From Lachnospiraceae bacterium UBA3801 (GTDB lineage Bacteria; Bacillota; Clostridia; Lachnospirales; Lachnospiraceae), in the NCBI GenBank assembly GCA_002368685.1, contig DFEN01000140.1, positions 1 through 14,480 on the forward strand: DNA of 14,480 nt, given 5' to 3'. Shown piece after piece: positions 7,924-14,480 of the stretch; the stretch's first letter is position 1; each line of letters starts with the position of its first letter. The notes under the pieces are model-generated. The model searched no databases, was not told the DNA's origin, and worked only from the letters and a program-made list of their open reading frames with translations. The position numbers were made by a program, and so were the translations under genes.

Positions 7924-9288
7924 TCATCTATCGTTTAGTGGAACGTAGTCCAAGTTGTCAGCAACCGACATGTATGCAGGACGAATGATCTTGCCATCAC
8001 ATAACAGCTCTTCTATACGATGCGCACTCCATCCTGCGATACGTGCTATCGCAAAAAGCGGAGTGATAAACTCTTCCGGAATTCCCAGCATATCATATGC
8101 AAATCCACTATAGAAATCTATATTCGTACATACGCCTTTATATATCTTACGCTTCTCAGCAATAACCTTAGGAGCAAGTTGCTCAACGGTTTTATATAAA
8201 TGTGCCTCGCTATCTCTTCCCTTCTTCTCCGCAAGTTCCAAAGTATATTTCTTCAGAATCTTTGCTCTCGGATCTGAGAGAGAATAAACCGCATGACCCA
8301 TACCATATATAAGTCCAGAACGGTCAAATGCTTCCTTGGAAAGTATCTTCTTTAGGTATGCTTCTATCTCCTCATCATCATACCAGTCATTTACATTTGC
8401 CTTTATATCCTGGAACATCTTCATAGCCTTAATATTAGCGCCACCATGCTTAGGTCCCTTAAGAGAACAAAGGGAAGCTGCTATTGAGGAATATGTATCT
8501 GTTCCAGAGGAGGTAACAACATGAGTAGTAAATGTAGAATTATTACCACCACCATGCTCTGCATGAAGAACAAGCGCCATATCTAGAAGCTTAGCCTCTG
8601 CCTCATCATACTTCTTGTCCTGTCTAAGCATTCTTAGAAGATTCTCTGCTGTAGATAGCTCAGGCTTCGGATTATGAAGATATAGTCCTCTCCTCAGTAC
8701 ATAATGGCGATAGGATAAATATGAATAGGCTGCTATCATTGGGATGCTAGCAATCAGCCCTACGCTCTGTCGAAGAACATTTGGTATATCTATATCATCC
8801 GAACGCTTATCATATGCATTCAGTGCAAGCACCGCCTGTGACATAGCATTCATGACATCCTTATTAGGATTCTTAAGTATTACATCCTCAACAAAATCTG
8901 GAGGAAGCTTACGATTATAACCTAGCAAAGCATTGAATCTATCCAGTTCCGTCTGATTTGGAAGTGTTCCGAAAAGAAGTAAATAAACTATCTCCTCATA
9001 TCCAAATCTATGACCATTGGTAAAGCCCTTAACTAGGTCATTTATATCTATACCTCTATAACGAAGCTCACCCTCAATAGGAGTAAGAACTCCATCTATT
9101 TCCTTTGAACCATTTACCGTCGAGATTTCAGTAAGTCCTGTAAGAACTCCTTTACCGTTCTGTTCACGAAGTCCTCTCTTAACATGATACTCTTCATACA
9201 GTTCAGGTTTTATGTAGTTGTTAACCTCACACAGTTTCGAGAGCTTGTGAATCTCTCTAGCAGCTGCACTAGCAGTTAATTCTGTCAT
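7924..9288 (-). CDS. gltA: Citrate synthase
   Basis: 454 residues from ATG 9286-9288, chosen because GGAG lies six bases upstream; a TTG four codons earlier lacks a proper site. Catalytic residues are visible: His281 in GPKHGGAN, His332 in GMGHAVYS and Asp391 in NIDFYSG, with the substrate-binding LHAEHGGG near 241-248 and the early GELRYRGIDI segment. The enzyme condenses oxaloacetate and acetyl-CoA to citrate. An extension of about 45 residues precedes the usual core, and the chain is longer than the roughly 370-430 residues of many bacterial forms. It lies 17 nt downstream of the HD-domain gene and is the last gene of the purA set. Convergent icd performs a later step of the same pathway. 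Confidence 0.96.
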   Translation of the reverse strand: MTELTASAAAREIHKLSKLCEVNNYIKPELYEEYHVKRGLREQNGKGVLTGLTEISTVNGSKEIDGVLTPIEGELRYRGIDINDLVKGFTNGHRFGYEEIVYLLLFGTLPNQTELDRFNALLGYNRKLPPDFVEDVILKNPNKDVMNAMSQAVLALNAYDKRSDDIDIPNVLRQSVGLIASIPMIAAYSYLSYRHYVLRRGLYLHNPKPELSTAENLLRMLRQDKKYDEAEAKLLDMALVLHAEHGGGNNSTFTTHVVTSSGTDTYSSIAASLCSLKGPKHGGANIKAMKMFQDIKANVNDWYDDEEIEAYLKKILSKEAFDRSGLIYGMGHAVYSLSDPRAKILKKYTLELAEKKGRDSEAHLYKTVEQLAPKVIAEKRKIYKGVCTNIDFYSGFAYDMLGIPEEFITPLFAIARIAGWSAHRIEELLCDGKIIRPAYMSVADNLDYVPLNDR

Positions 9289-9305
9289 ATCTAACTCCAA
9301 ATGTA

Positions 9306-9830
9306 TTAATACTCAGCACGAAGCTCATAGTTACCAGACATATACTTGCTATATTGCATTATAAGTAATGTCTCACATCCCGCACACAGTTTATCCGCTA
9401 TGCAAACTATTTTAGCCTCTCTACTATGTGGCATTCTACTCAGATTAAGCGGGAACATATGGCAATAAATGATCTCTGCCTCCGTACGATTCAGCTTAAA
9501 ATCTTTCTTGGCATTATCCAGTGCCATCTTAGCATGTGTGTATCCATGAAGTCTGTGATGCTCATTCTTCTCATGCCAATCATACAGAAAATAATCATGA
9601 AGAAGTGCACCACGTACAACACTCTTCATATTCACAGGATGCTTACTACGAAGCGCCAGCCACACACTTATATATGTGACACACAGTGAATGCGCATATG
9701 TAGTCGTAGTACCATGCTGAATAAAATCCTTTTCCTTCTGAAAAGCATCGCTTTCCAGAATATCTTTTCCATAACTATGAATTATATCAACAATTCTTTT
9801 ATCAAAACCTATCTTAACTATATCCGGCAA
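9306..9830 (-). CDS. HD-domain metal-dependent phosphohydrolase-like protein
   Basis: 174 residues. The HD signature is present: His47 (YAHSL), His78-Asp79 (LLHDYFLYDWH), further candidate ligands His99 and His124, and Asp146 (IADKLC). This is the ligand pattern of HD proteins with a one- or two-metal centre, usually phosphohydrolases acting on nucleotides or other phosphate esters. The substrate cannot be deduced. The start is TTG at 9828-9830, supported by AGGAGG six bases upstream; no ATG lies near. It sits 21 nt after the dehydrogenase gene and 17 nt before citrate synthase, so it is part of the same transcript. Members of this size often follow metabolic genes in Clostridia with no assigned role. 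Confidence 0.88.
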   Translation of the reverse strand: MPDIVKIGFDKRIVDIIHSYGKDILESDAFQKEKDFIQHGTTTTYAHSLCVTYISVWLALRSKHPVNMKSVVRGALLHDYFLYDWHEKNEHHRLHGYTHAKMALDNAKKDFKLNRTEAEIIYCHMFPLNLSRMPHSREAKIVCIADKLCAGCETLLIMQYSKYMSGNYELRAEY

Positions 9831-9851
9831 GACGCCCCTCCTAATTATCTT

Positions 9852-10919
9852 TTAAAGATTTGCAAAAACATCTTCCATTTCGTAATACAGTTTACTAAGC
9901 CTTTCTGTAGAAAGGTCTGTTTCATTTAATATTGTATATCTATCAGCTCTTGTAGCCGCAGCCTTCTGCCAAGCCCCTACAAATATCTCTTCAGTTATCT
10001 TCCAGTCAGATGGAGTAACCGGTATATTATACTCTTTGATTATTCTAGTTATCTTCTGAATATTTCTCTCCTGGAACTTGCAGGCACCATAGCTTCCCAT
10101 AGCAACAGCTATTCCGTGCGGAACATTTACATATTCAGAGAACTCTTCCTCAAGAGCATGACAGAACAAATGCTCTGATCCGCTACTTGGTCTCGAGGTT
10201 CCTGCTATCTCCATAGCAAGTCCACCCATAACAAGGGCCTGAGTAAGTCTCTTGATAAAGTCTACACTCTTCAGTTCCTTCTGATCATTATAAGCTAGCG
10301 AGTTAAATGCCATCTTCGATATCATATAAGCAAAATCGTCTACATGATCAGCGCCCTTTATATGAGCAATCTTCCAATCGTTCAGCGCTGTGTACTTACT
10401 TATTGTATCGCCTATTCCCGCGAGGAGCTGTCTATCAGGCGCGCTCATTATTATACTTGCGTCAACAAGTATCGCATCCGGAATAGTGCATTTAAATGTC
10501 TTTCTAGCCTTACCCTCTGTACCAAGTACAGCAACCGGTGAAGCAAGACTATCATTACTCAGAGTAGTAGGAAGTGAAATAAGCTCAGCCTTGCTGACAA
10601 ATGCAGCAAACTTCGCAAGATCTAGTACAGTACCACCGCCAAATCCAATAACCACTTGAATATCATTCATAGTGATATATTTTGCTAGTGCAACAGCATT
10701 GTCATAGCTAGCTGACTGAATCAGATACATCTCACTATTTGGGAAGCTCGCTTCTATACCATCTATGATAGCGCCGAAGATTCCTCTAAGATTCTCTTCT
10801 GTAACAATAATTGCCTTTTGATTAGCAACCCCTGGTATAGCATCCTCCATAACCTCAGGAATGCGACCAAAGATACCCTCGGCAACAATCAAATGATAAG
10901 GTAATCTGAATTGATTCAT
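9852..10919 (-). CDS. Iron-containing alcohol dehydrogenase family, glycerol-1-phosphate dehydrogenase-like
   Basis: 355 residues, starting at ATG 10917-10919 within an ATGA overlap with the purA stop. The nucleotide-binding GGGTVLD motif is at 94-100, followed by SLPTTLSND near 115-123. Metal ligands are Asp171 (GIGDTISK), His250 (GSEHLF) and His268 (PHG). The TSRPSSGSEH segment is typical of the sn-glycerol-1-phosphate dehydrogenase group (EgsA/AraM), which reduces dihydroxyacetone phosphate with NAD(P)H. The ligand set is intact, but whether G1P is the true product here is inference. Related dehydroquinate-synthase-like enzymes share the fold. No good ribosome binding site precedes the start, so translation is probably coupled to purA. 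The gene for the next step of G1P-lipid synthesis (PcrB-like) is not in the window. Confidence 0.85.
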   Translation of the reverse strand: MNQFRLPYHLIVAEGIFGRIPEVMEDAIPGVANQKAIIVTEENLRGIFGAIIDGIEASFPNSEMYLIQSASYDNAVALAKYITMNDIQVVIGFGGGTVLDLAKFAAFVSKAELISLPTTLSNDSLASPVAVLGTEGKARKTFKCTIPDAILVDASIIMSAPDRQLLAGIGDTISKYTALNDWKIAHIKGADHVDDFAYMISKMAFNSLAYNDQKELKSVDFIKRLTQALVMGGLAMEIAGTSRPSSGSEHLFCHALEEEFSEYVNVPHGIAVAMGSYGACKFQERNIQKITRIIKEYNIPVTPSDWKITEEIFVGAWQKAAATRADRYTILNETDLSTERLSKLYYEMEDVFANL

Positions 10920-12193
10920 CTGTAAATAATCTCATGTCTTCCCGGACCATTTGAAACCATGGTGATAGGGAAGCCAATCTCCTTCTCTATAAATTCAATA
11001 TAATTTCTGCAGTTTTCTGGGAGGTCTTCATACTTTGTGATACCTCTGATCTCACTCTTCCAGCCTGGAAGAACCTCATAAACTGGCTTAGCCTTCTTAA
11101 GCTTTGTTGTTGTAGGGAAGTCCTTTGTAACTACTCCGTCTATCTCATATCCAACACATACCGGAATCTCATCAAGATATCCAAGTACATCAAGAACTGT
11201 AAATGCAACATCCGTTGTTCCCTGAAGACGACATCCATACTTAGAAGCAACGCAGTCAAACCATCCCATTCTACGTGGACGTCCTGTAGTTGCTCCGAAC
11301 TCTCCGCCGTCACCACCACGTCTGCGAAGCTCATCTGCCTCGTCTCCGAATATCTCACTTACGAACTCACCTGCACCAACTGCACTTGAGTAAGCCTTAC
11401 AAACTGTAACTATCTTCTTTATCTCATAAGGTGGAATACCTGCTCCAATTGCACCGTATCCAGCAAGTGTTGAGGAAGATGTAACCATTGGATATATACC
11501 ATGATCTGGATCCTTCATAGAACCAAGCTGTCCTTCAAGAAGGATATTCTTACCAGCCTTAATTGCGTCAAAGAGATAAGCTGATACATCACATACAAAT
11601 GGTTCAACCATTTTCTTATATTCCATTAATGTCTCATAGATTCCATCTACTGTAAGAAGTGGCTTATGATAAAGATTCTCAAGAAGTGCATTCTTCTGAA
11701 CTATTACTCTCTCAATCTTCTCCTTCAGTGACTTCTCATCATCAAAAAGCTCTGAAACCTGGAAACCAATCTTTGCATATTTATCTGAATAAAATGGAGC
11801 TATACCTGACTTGGTGGATCCAAAGGATGCACCTGCAAGTCTCTCCTCCTCATATGTATCAAAAAGGACATGATATGGCATAACCATCTGTGCTCTATCA
11901 GAAACCAGAATCTTTGGAGTTGGAACTCCTCCCTCTTCTATCTGTTTAACCTCATTGAAAAGCTTAGGAATATCAAGAGCCACTCCATTTCCGATAATAC
12001 TAGTTGTATGATTATAGAATACACCAGAAGGTAGAGTATGCAGAGCAAACTTACCATAATCATTAATTATAGTATGTCCAGCATTTGCGCCTCCTTGAAA
12101 TCTGATAATTATATCAGCCTTCTCAGCTAGCATATCAGTTATTTTACCTTTTCCTTCGTCTCCCCAGTTAGCTCCTACTACAGCAGTTACCAT
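10916..12193 (-). CDS. purA: Adenylosuccinate synthetase, divergent type
   Basis: 425 residues. I prefer ATG 12191-12193, five bases after GGAGG; the ATG just upstream is only two bases from it. The GTP-binding and catalytic start NWGDEGKGK (Asp12), RFQGGANAGHT (His40), SDRAQMVMPYH, TTGRPRRMGW and the DVLG region near the nucleotide site identify PurA, which joins IMP and aspartate using GTP in AMP synthesis. Two loops are unusual. The place of the common GTTGRGIGPAY reads GSTKSGIAPFY, with Ser for the IMP-contacting Arg. EGAQG reads EGQLG, moving or losing the Gln. A functional synthetase is still likely, but the specificity deserves checking. It overlaps the dehydrogenase by 4 nt. Confidence 0.92.
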   Translation of the reverse strand: MVTAVVGANWGDEGKGKITDMLAEKADIIIRFQGGANAGHTIINDYGKFALHTLPSGVFYNHTTSIIGNGVALDIPKLFNEVKQIEEGGVPTPKILVSDRAQMVMPYHVLFDTYEEERLAGASFGSTKSGIAPFYSDKYAKIGFQVSELFDDEKSLKEKIERVIVQKNALLENLYHKPLLTVDGIYETLMEYKKMVEPFVCDVSAYLFDAIKAGKNILLEGQLGSMKDPDHGIYPMVTSSSTLAGYGAIGAGIPPYEIKKIVTVCKAYSSAVGAGEFVSEIFGDEADELRRRGGDGGEFGATTGRPRRMGWFDCVASKYGCRLQGTTDVAFTVLDVLGYLDEIPVCVGYEIDGVVTKDFPTTTKLKKAKPVYEVLPGWKSEIRGITKYEDLPENCRNYIEFIEKEIGFPITMVSNGPGRHEIIYR

Positions 12194-12257
12194 CATTGCC
12201 TCCTTGAAATATTATCAATCATTTTTATTGGCAGACACTCTTCGCGCACACCATCCT

Positions 12258-12890
12258 TTATTGTACCATAGATGGAATAATTATTCTAGCCTCTGAAACT
12301 ATCATATCCATCCTGACATCATATTTTTCTACGGGAATTTCATCAACTATTTGATAATCATATCCAACCCCCACCTTAGTCACTAGCGTCTCACCTCTCG
12401 AAACGCTATATAGACTATCATCTATATCCATCAAAAATCTATCATAATATCCGCCGCCATAACCCATTCTGTTTCCAGAAACGTCAAATGCAACGCCCGG
12501 CACCAAAACAAGAATTCTTTTATTTTCAGTGCTTGCCTTATTAATATCAAATAGCATTTCCTGACTTGTATTTACAGGTTCTTTTATACCAAAGCTTCCT
12601 TTAGTGAAGTCTCCAGTATATTTATAGAATCTCATTTCTTCCTTCGATATAACCTTCGGAATAAATAGAGACTTTCCAACGCTGCTTGCAGCATCGATTA
12701 GCACCTGAAGATCAACCTCTCCACCAGCACTCATATATGCAAGAATAATGTCAGCATTCTTATATTCTTCGCTAGACAGTATTCTTCCACATATGATTTC
12801 TGATTTTTCATCTATCTCGCGTTTATCCATAGCCTGTCTGATAGCACGCATATCTTTCCTTAATTTATTTTTTATAGAAGCATTATTCAA
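12258..12890 (-). CDS. 5-formyltetrahydrofolate cyclo-ligase
   Basis: 210 residues, the usual length. The N-terminal KNKLRKDMRAIRQAM helix, the GGEVDLQVLI segment, IPKV near 77-80 and the signature region 130-151 (VPGVAFD then NRMGYGGGYYDR) identify the enzyme, also called methenyltetrahydrofolate synthetase. It converts 5-formyl-THF to 5,10-methenyl-THF with ATP, returning folate to one-carbon metabolism, which feeds purine synthesis and so fits its position upstream of purA. The start is TTG at 12888-12890: the conserved N-terminal helix lies before any in-frame ATG and an in-frame stop lies just upstream. The ribosome binding site is modest (AGGG four bases away, AGGAG eleven away). purA follows after about 64 nt in which no clear promoter was seen. 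Confidence 0.94.
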   Translation of the reverse strand: MNNASIKNKLRKDMRAIRQAMDKREIDEKSEIICGRILSSEEYKNADIILAYMSAGGEVDLQVLIDAASSVGKSLFIPKVISKEEMRFYKYTGDFTKGSFGIKEPVNTSQEMLFDINKASTENKRILVLVPGVAFDVSGNRMGYGGGYYDRFLMDIDDSLYSVSRGETLVTKVGVGYDYQIVDEIPVEKYDVRMDMIVSEARIIIPSMVQ

Positions 12891-12952
12891 TATACCCTAA
12901 ACTCCTAGACCTTAAACAAATCACTCAAACTTAAACCATATTACAGTATCAA

Positions 12953-12981
12953 GGCCTCCTGCAGATAAACTGCAAGAGGCC
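12953..12981 (-). terminator. Hairpin terminator after the repeat-bearing membrane protein gene
   Basis: Twelve-base arms (GGCCTCTTGCAG and CTGCAGGAGGCC on the minus strand) with one G-U pair and a 5-nt loop, 33 nt past the stop at 13015. In the plus-strand RNA the same position would be a C-A mismatch, so it fits minus-strand transcription. The U tract after it is weak, so some read-through into the folate gene is possible. Confidence 0.6.
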
Positions 12982-13014
12982 CATATATTTTAATAAATAA
13001 TTAAACTCTAATCA

Positions 13015-14480
13015 TCAATCGTAGTTCCAGCTCCAGCTATAGTATTCAATACTGTTAACGCCCTTCTCATAATCAAGTTGTATGCAAAGCTCGTCGCCAT
13101 GCTCGAAATAATAATACAGATATACTGTTTCATCATCATAAGTGTAGATTGAATCAGCATCGCCATATGCATCATATACATCCTGAAGTGATGATCCCCA
13201 TGTGATACCCTTTGGAAGAATAACCTCTGGATATGCACCACCTTCATCGATCCACTTGATATCAGCATTAAATGTTCTAATCTGGCTATCTTCGTATGCT
13301 ACAGTATCGTCTGTTGGGTTACATGTGCTTATGTACAGATAGAACCAATCGTCATAATTTGAATTCTTATATTGATATGAACCTGATGTATCACCCGCAT
13401 CAAGTTCCTCATCGCCCTTTGTGAAGTACTCATCATCAAGCACCCAATCTGAATCAAGATCTGAAACCTTCTGTGGAAGCTTGAAAGCTTTTCCATCAAG
13501 TGCAAATGACATAGAAGAAGGATCATCCTCTACCCCAGCAGGAACCTCTGCAACCTTTGAAGGACATGTATTCTTATCAAGAATCTCTGTGATACTTCCA
13601 ACTTCATCATCATCATCTGATGACTCCTGATCTGCATTATCGTCAGATGCTGTTTCTTCCTCATCCTCTGTAGTAGGCTCTTCCTTATCTACCTCTTCCT
13701 CTGTGGTAGGTTCTTCCTCTACTATATCTTCATCGAGGACGCCTTCGCCGTGGTCATCAAGATTTACAATATACCACTTACCCTTAGACTTACCACAAGT
13801 AAATGTGTAATCCATTTCCGCTTCCTGTGACTCTCCAAGGAAGGAAACAAACATAGTACCTTTTACATCAACCTCAGCTGCATTGCTGAACTTCATCTTT
13901 GTTCCGTGATCAGCATTAAAGTCCTTTGTAAGTTTCTTAGGATCTATTCTTCTAGACTCTTTAACTTCGATGTCATCAATCTTGAAACCAAAGCCCTTCA
14001 GAAGTGCAAGAGAGCTCTCTGTTTCTTCGTCATTTAGGAATTCGAAAGCATCATCATCCTTCAGTTCATCTGGTATGCACTCAACCATAGTTGGGAAATC
14101 AAGCTCGCTAAATGCGTTCATAAACTTAACAGATACTTCTTCAGCACCCTTAATATTTCTGCTGCTTACAAATAGAACTGCGCAAATTATACCAAGTAAT
14201 ACTACAGCGCCTGCTATGATACCAATAATAAGACCTGTCTTGCTTCCGCCACTCTTAGGTGGATTAGGTCCTCCTGGCTGTCCACCAAAACCTGGCTGTC
14301 CGCCAACTGGTGGCTGCTGTCCATATCCTGGATCCTGATATACCATTCCTGGCTGTCCACCCATTGGAGCCTGTGGCTGCGCACCGAAGTCTGGCTGCAT
14401 AGGCTGTGGCTGTCCACCAAAGTCTGGCTGCATAGGCTGTGGCTGTCCGCCGAAATCTGGCTGCATAGGCTGTGGCTGTC
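13015..14480 (-). CDS. Membrane-anchored protein with repeated Q/P/G-rich N-terminus (5' end outside window)
   Basis: The gene continues past the right edge; 487 residues are visible. A Gln/Pro/Gly/Met-rich cytoplasmic region begins with tandem MQPDFGGQPQP units, followed by one membrane helix (about 24 residues, near residue 80 of the visible part). An extracellular domain of about 140 residues follows, with a pattern (EVSVKFMNAFSELDFPTMVECIP) like the NTF2-like DUF4878 group. Next is an acidic Thr/Glu/Asp linker with the duplicated EEPTTE motif, and a C-terminal domain of about 180 residues rich in Asp, Tyr and Trp. No catalytic motif is recognised and I assign no function. The layout suggests a cell-surface or envelope sensor or binding protein anchored by one helix. 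It ends at 13015 ahead of a hairpin terminator. Confidence 0.8.
   Translation of the reverse strand, partial: QPQPMQPDFGGQPQPMQPDFGGQPQPMQPDFGAQPQAPMGGQPGMVYQDPGYGQQPPVGGQPGFGGQPGGPNPPKSGGSKTGLIIGIIAGAVVLLGIICAVLFVSSRNIKGAEEVSVKFMNAFSELDFPTMVECIPDELKDDDAFEFLNDEETESSLALLKGFGFKIDDIEVKESRRIDPKKLTKDFNADHGTKMKFSNAAEVDVKGTMFVSFLGESQEAEMDYTFTCGKSKGKWYIVNLDDHGEGVLDEDIVEEEPTTEEEVDKEEPTTEDEEETASDDNADQESSDDDDEVGSITEILDKNTCPSKVAEVPAGVEDDPSSMSFALDGKAFKLPQKVSDLDSDWVLDDEYFTKGDEELDAGDTSGSYQYKNSNYDDWFYLYISTCNPTDDTVAYEDSQIRTFNADIKWIDEGGAYPEVILPKGITWGSSLQDVYDAYGDADSIYTYDDETVYLYYYFEHGDELCIQLDYEKGVNSIEYYSWSWNYD
14391..14480 (-). repeat. 33-nt in-frame tandem repeat
   Basis: Units at 14391-14423 and 14424-14456 and a partial unit at 14457-14480 run off the edge, about 2.7 copies. 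Differences between the two full units are A/G changes at wobble positions. Each encodes the 11-residue unit MQPDFGGQPQP. This is coding DNA, so copy number may vary by slippage without breaking the frame. Confidence 0.9.

Noticed and set aside
12197..12257. Promoter or purine riboswitch before purA
   Set aside because: Only about 60 nt is available, too short for a purine riboswitch, and GATAAT at the expected place has no matching -35 element.
14391..14480. 33-nt repeats at the right edge as a CRISPR array
   Set aside because: Units abut with no spacers and keep the reading frame of a protein; this is a coding tandem repeat.

Overview
The window looks like ordinary chromosome from a low-to-moderate-GC anaerobic Firmicute, most likely a Clostridia/Lachnospiraceae member. 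The grounds are the gene families (DUF1836, YerC/TrpR-like, eukaryotic-type NADP isocitrate dehydrogenase, a divergent PurA), strong AGGAGG-type ribosome binding sites, and frequent TTG/GTG starts. The genus cannot be fixed from the sequence alone. No rRNA, tRNA, CRISPR array, phage or insertion sequence was seen.

Left block (1-5426, all minus strand). In transcription order: a small two-helix membrane protein, a single-domain biotin-protein ligase (BirA), then, behind a near-consensus extended -10 promoter, a cytoplasmic GH13 alpha-amylase, a TrpR-like regulator (YerC), a CorC/HlyC-type CNNM-CBS membrane protein, a DUF1836 protein, and the start of an ABC-F ATPase cut by the window edge. The last five genes are 7-35 nt apart or overlapping, so they probably form one transcript.

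Middle (5427-7849). A 320-nt divergent intergenic region holds a cluster of short perfect hairpins and two near-identical direct repeats. It is followed by a Cof-type HAD phosphatase with its own promoter, then a eukaryotic-type NADP isocitrate dehydrogenase (icd). The icd leader contains a 26-nt hairpin that resembles a dispersed bacterial repeat. icd ends at a perfect 23-bp stem that can terminate transcription from both sides.

Right block (7924-14480, all minus strand). In transcription order: a partial membrane-anchored protein with a tandemly repeated Gln/Pro/Gly-rich N-terminus, a 5-formyltetrahydrofolate cyclo-ligase, an adenylosuccinate synthetase with unusual active-site loops, a glycerol-1-phosphate-dehydrogenase-like metal-dependent alcohol dehydrogenase (4-nt overlap with purA), an HD-domain protein and citrate synthase. 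Citrate synthase and icd converge on the shared terminator. Together they supply two of the three steps from oxaloacetate to 2-oxoglutarate; aconitase is not in the window.

I see no clear novel defence or mobile system. The items most worth checking are the hairpin cluster, the purA-dehydrogenase-HD-citrate synthase gene set with its divergent PurA, and the repeat-derived hairpins near icd.
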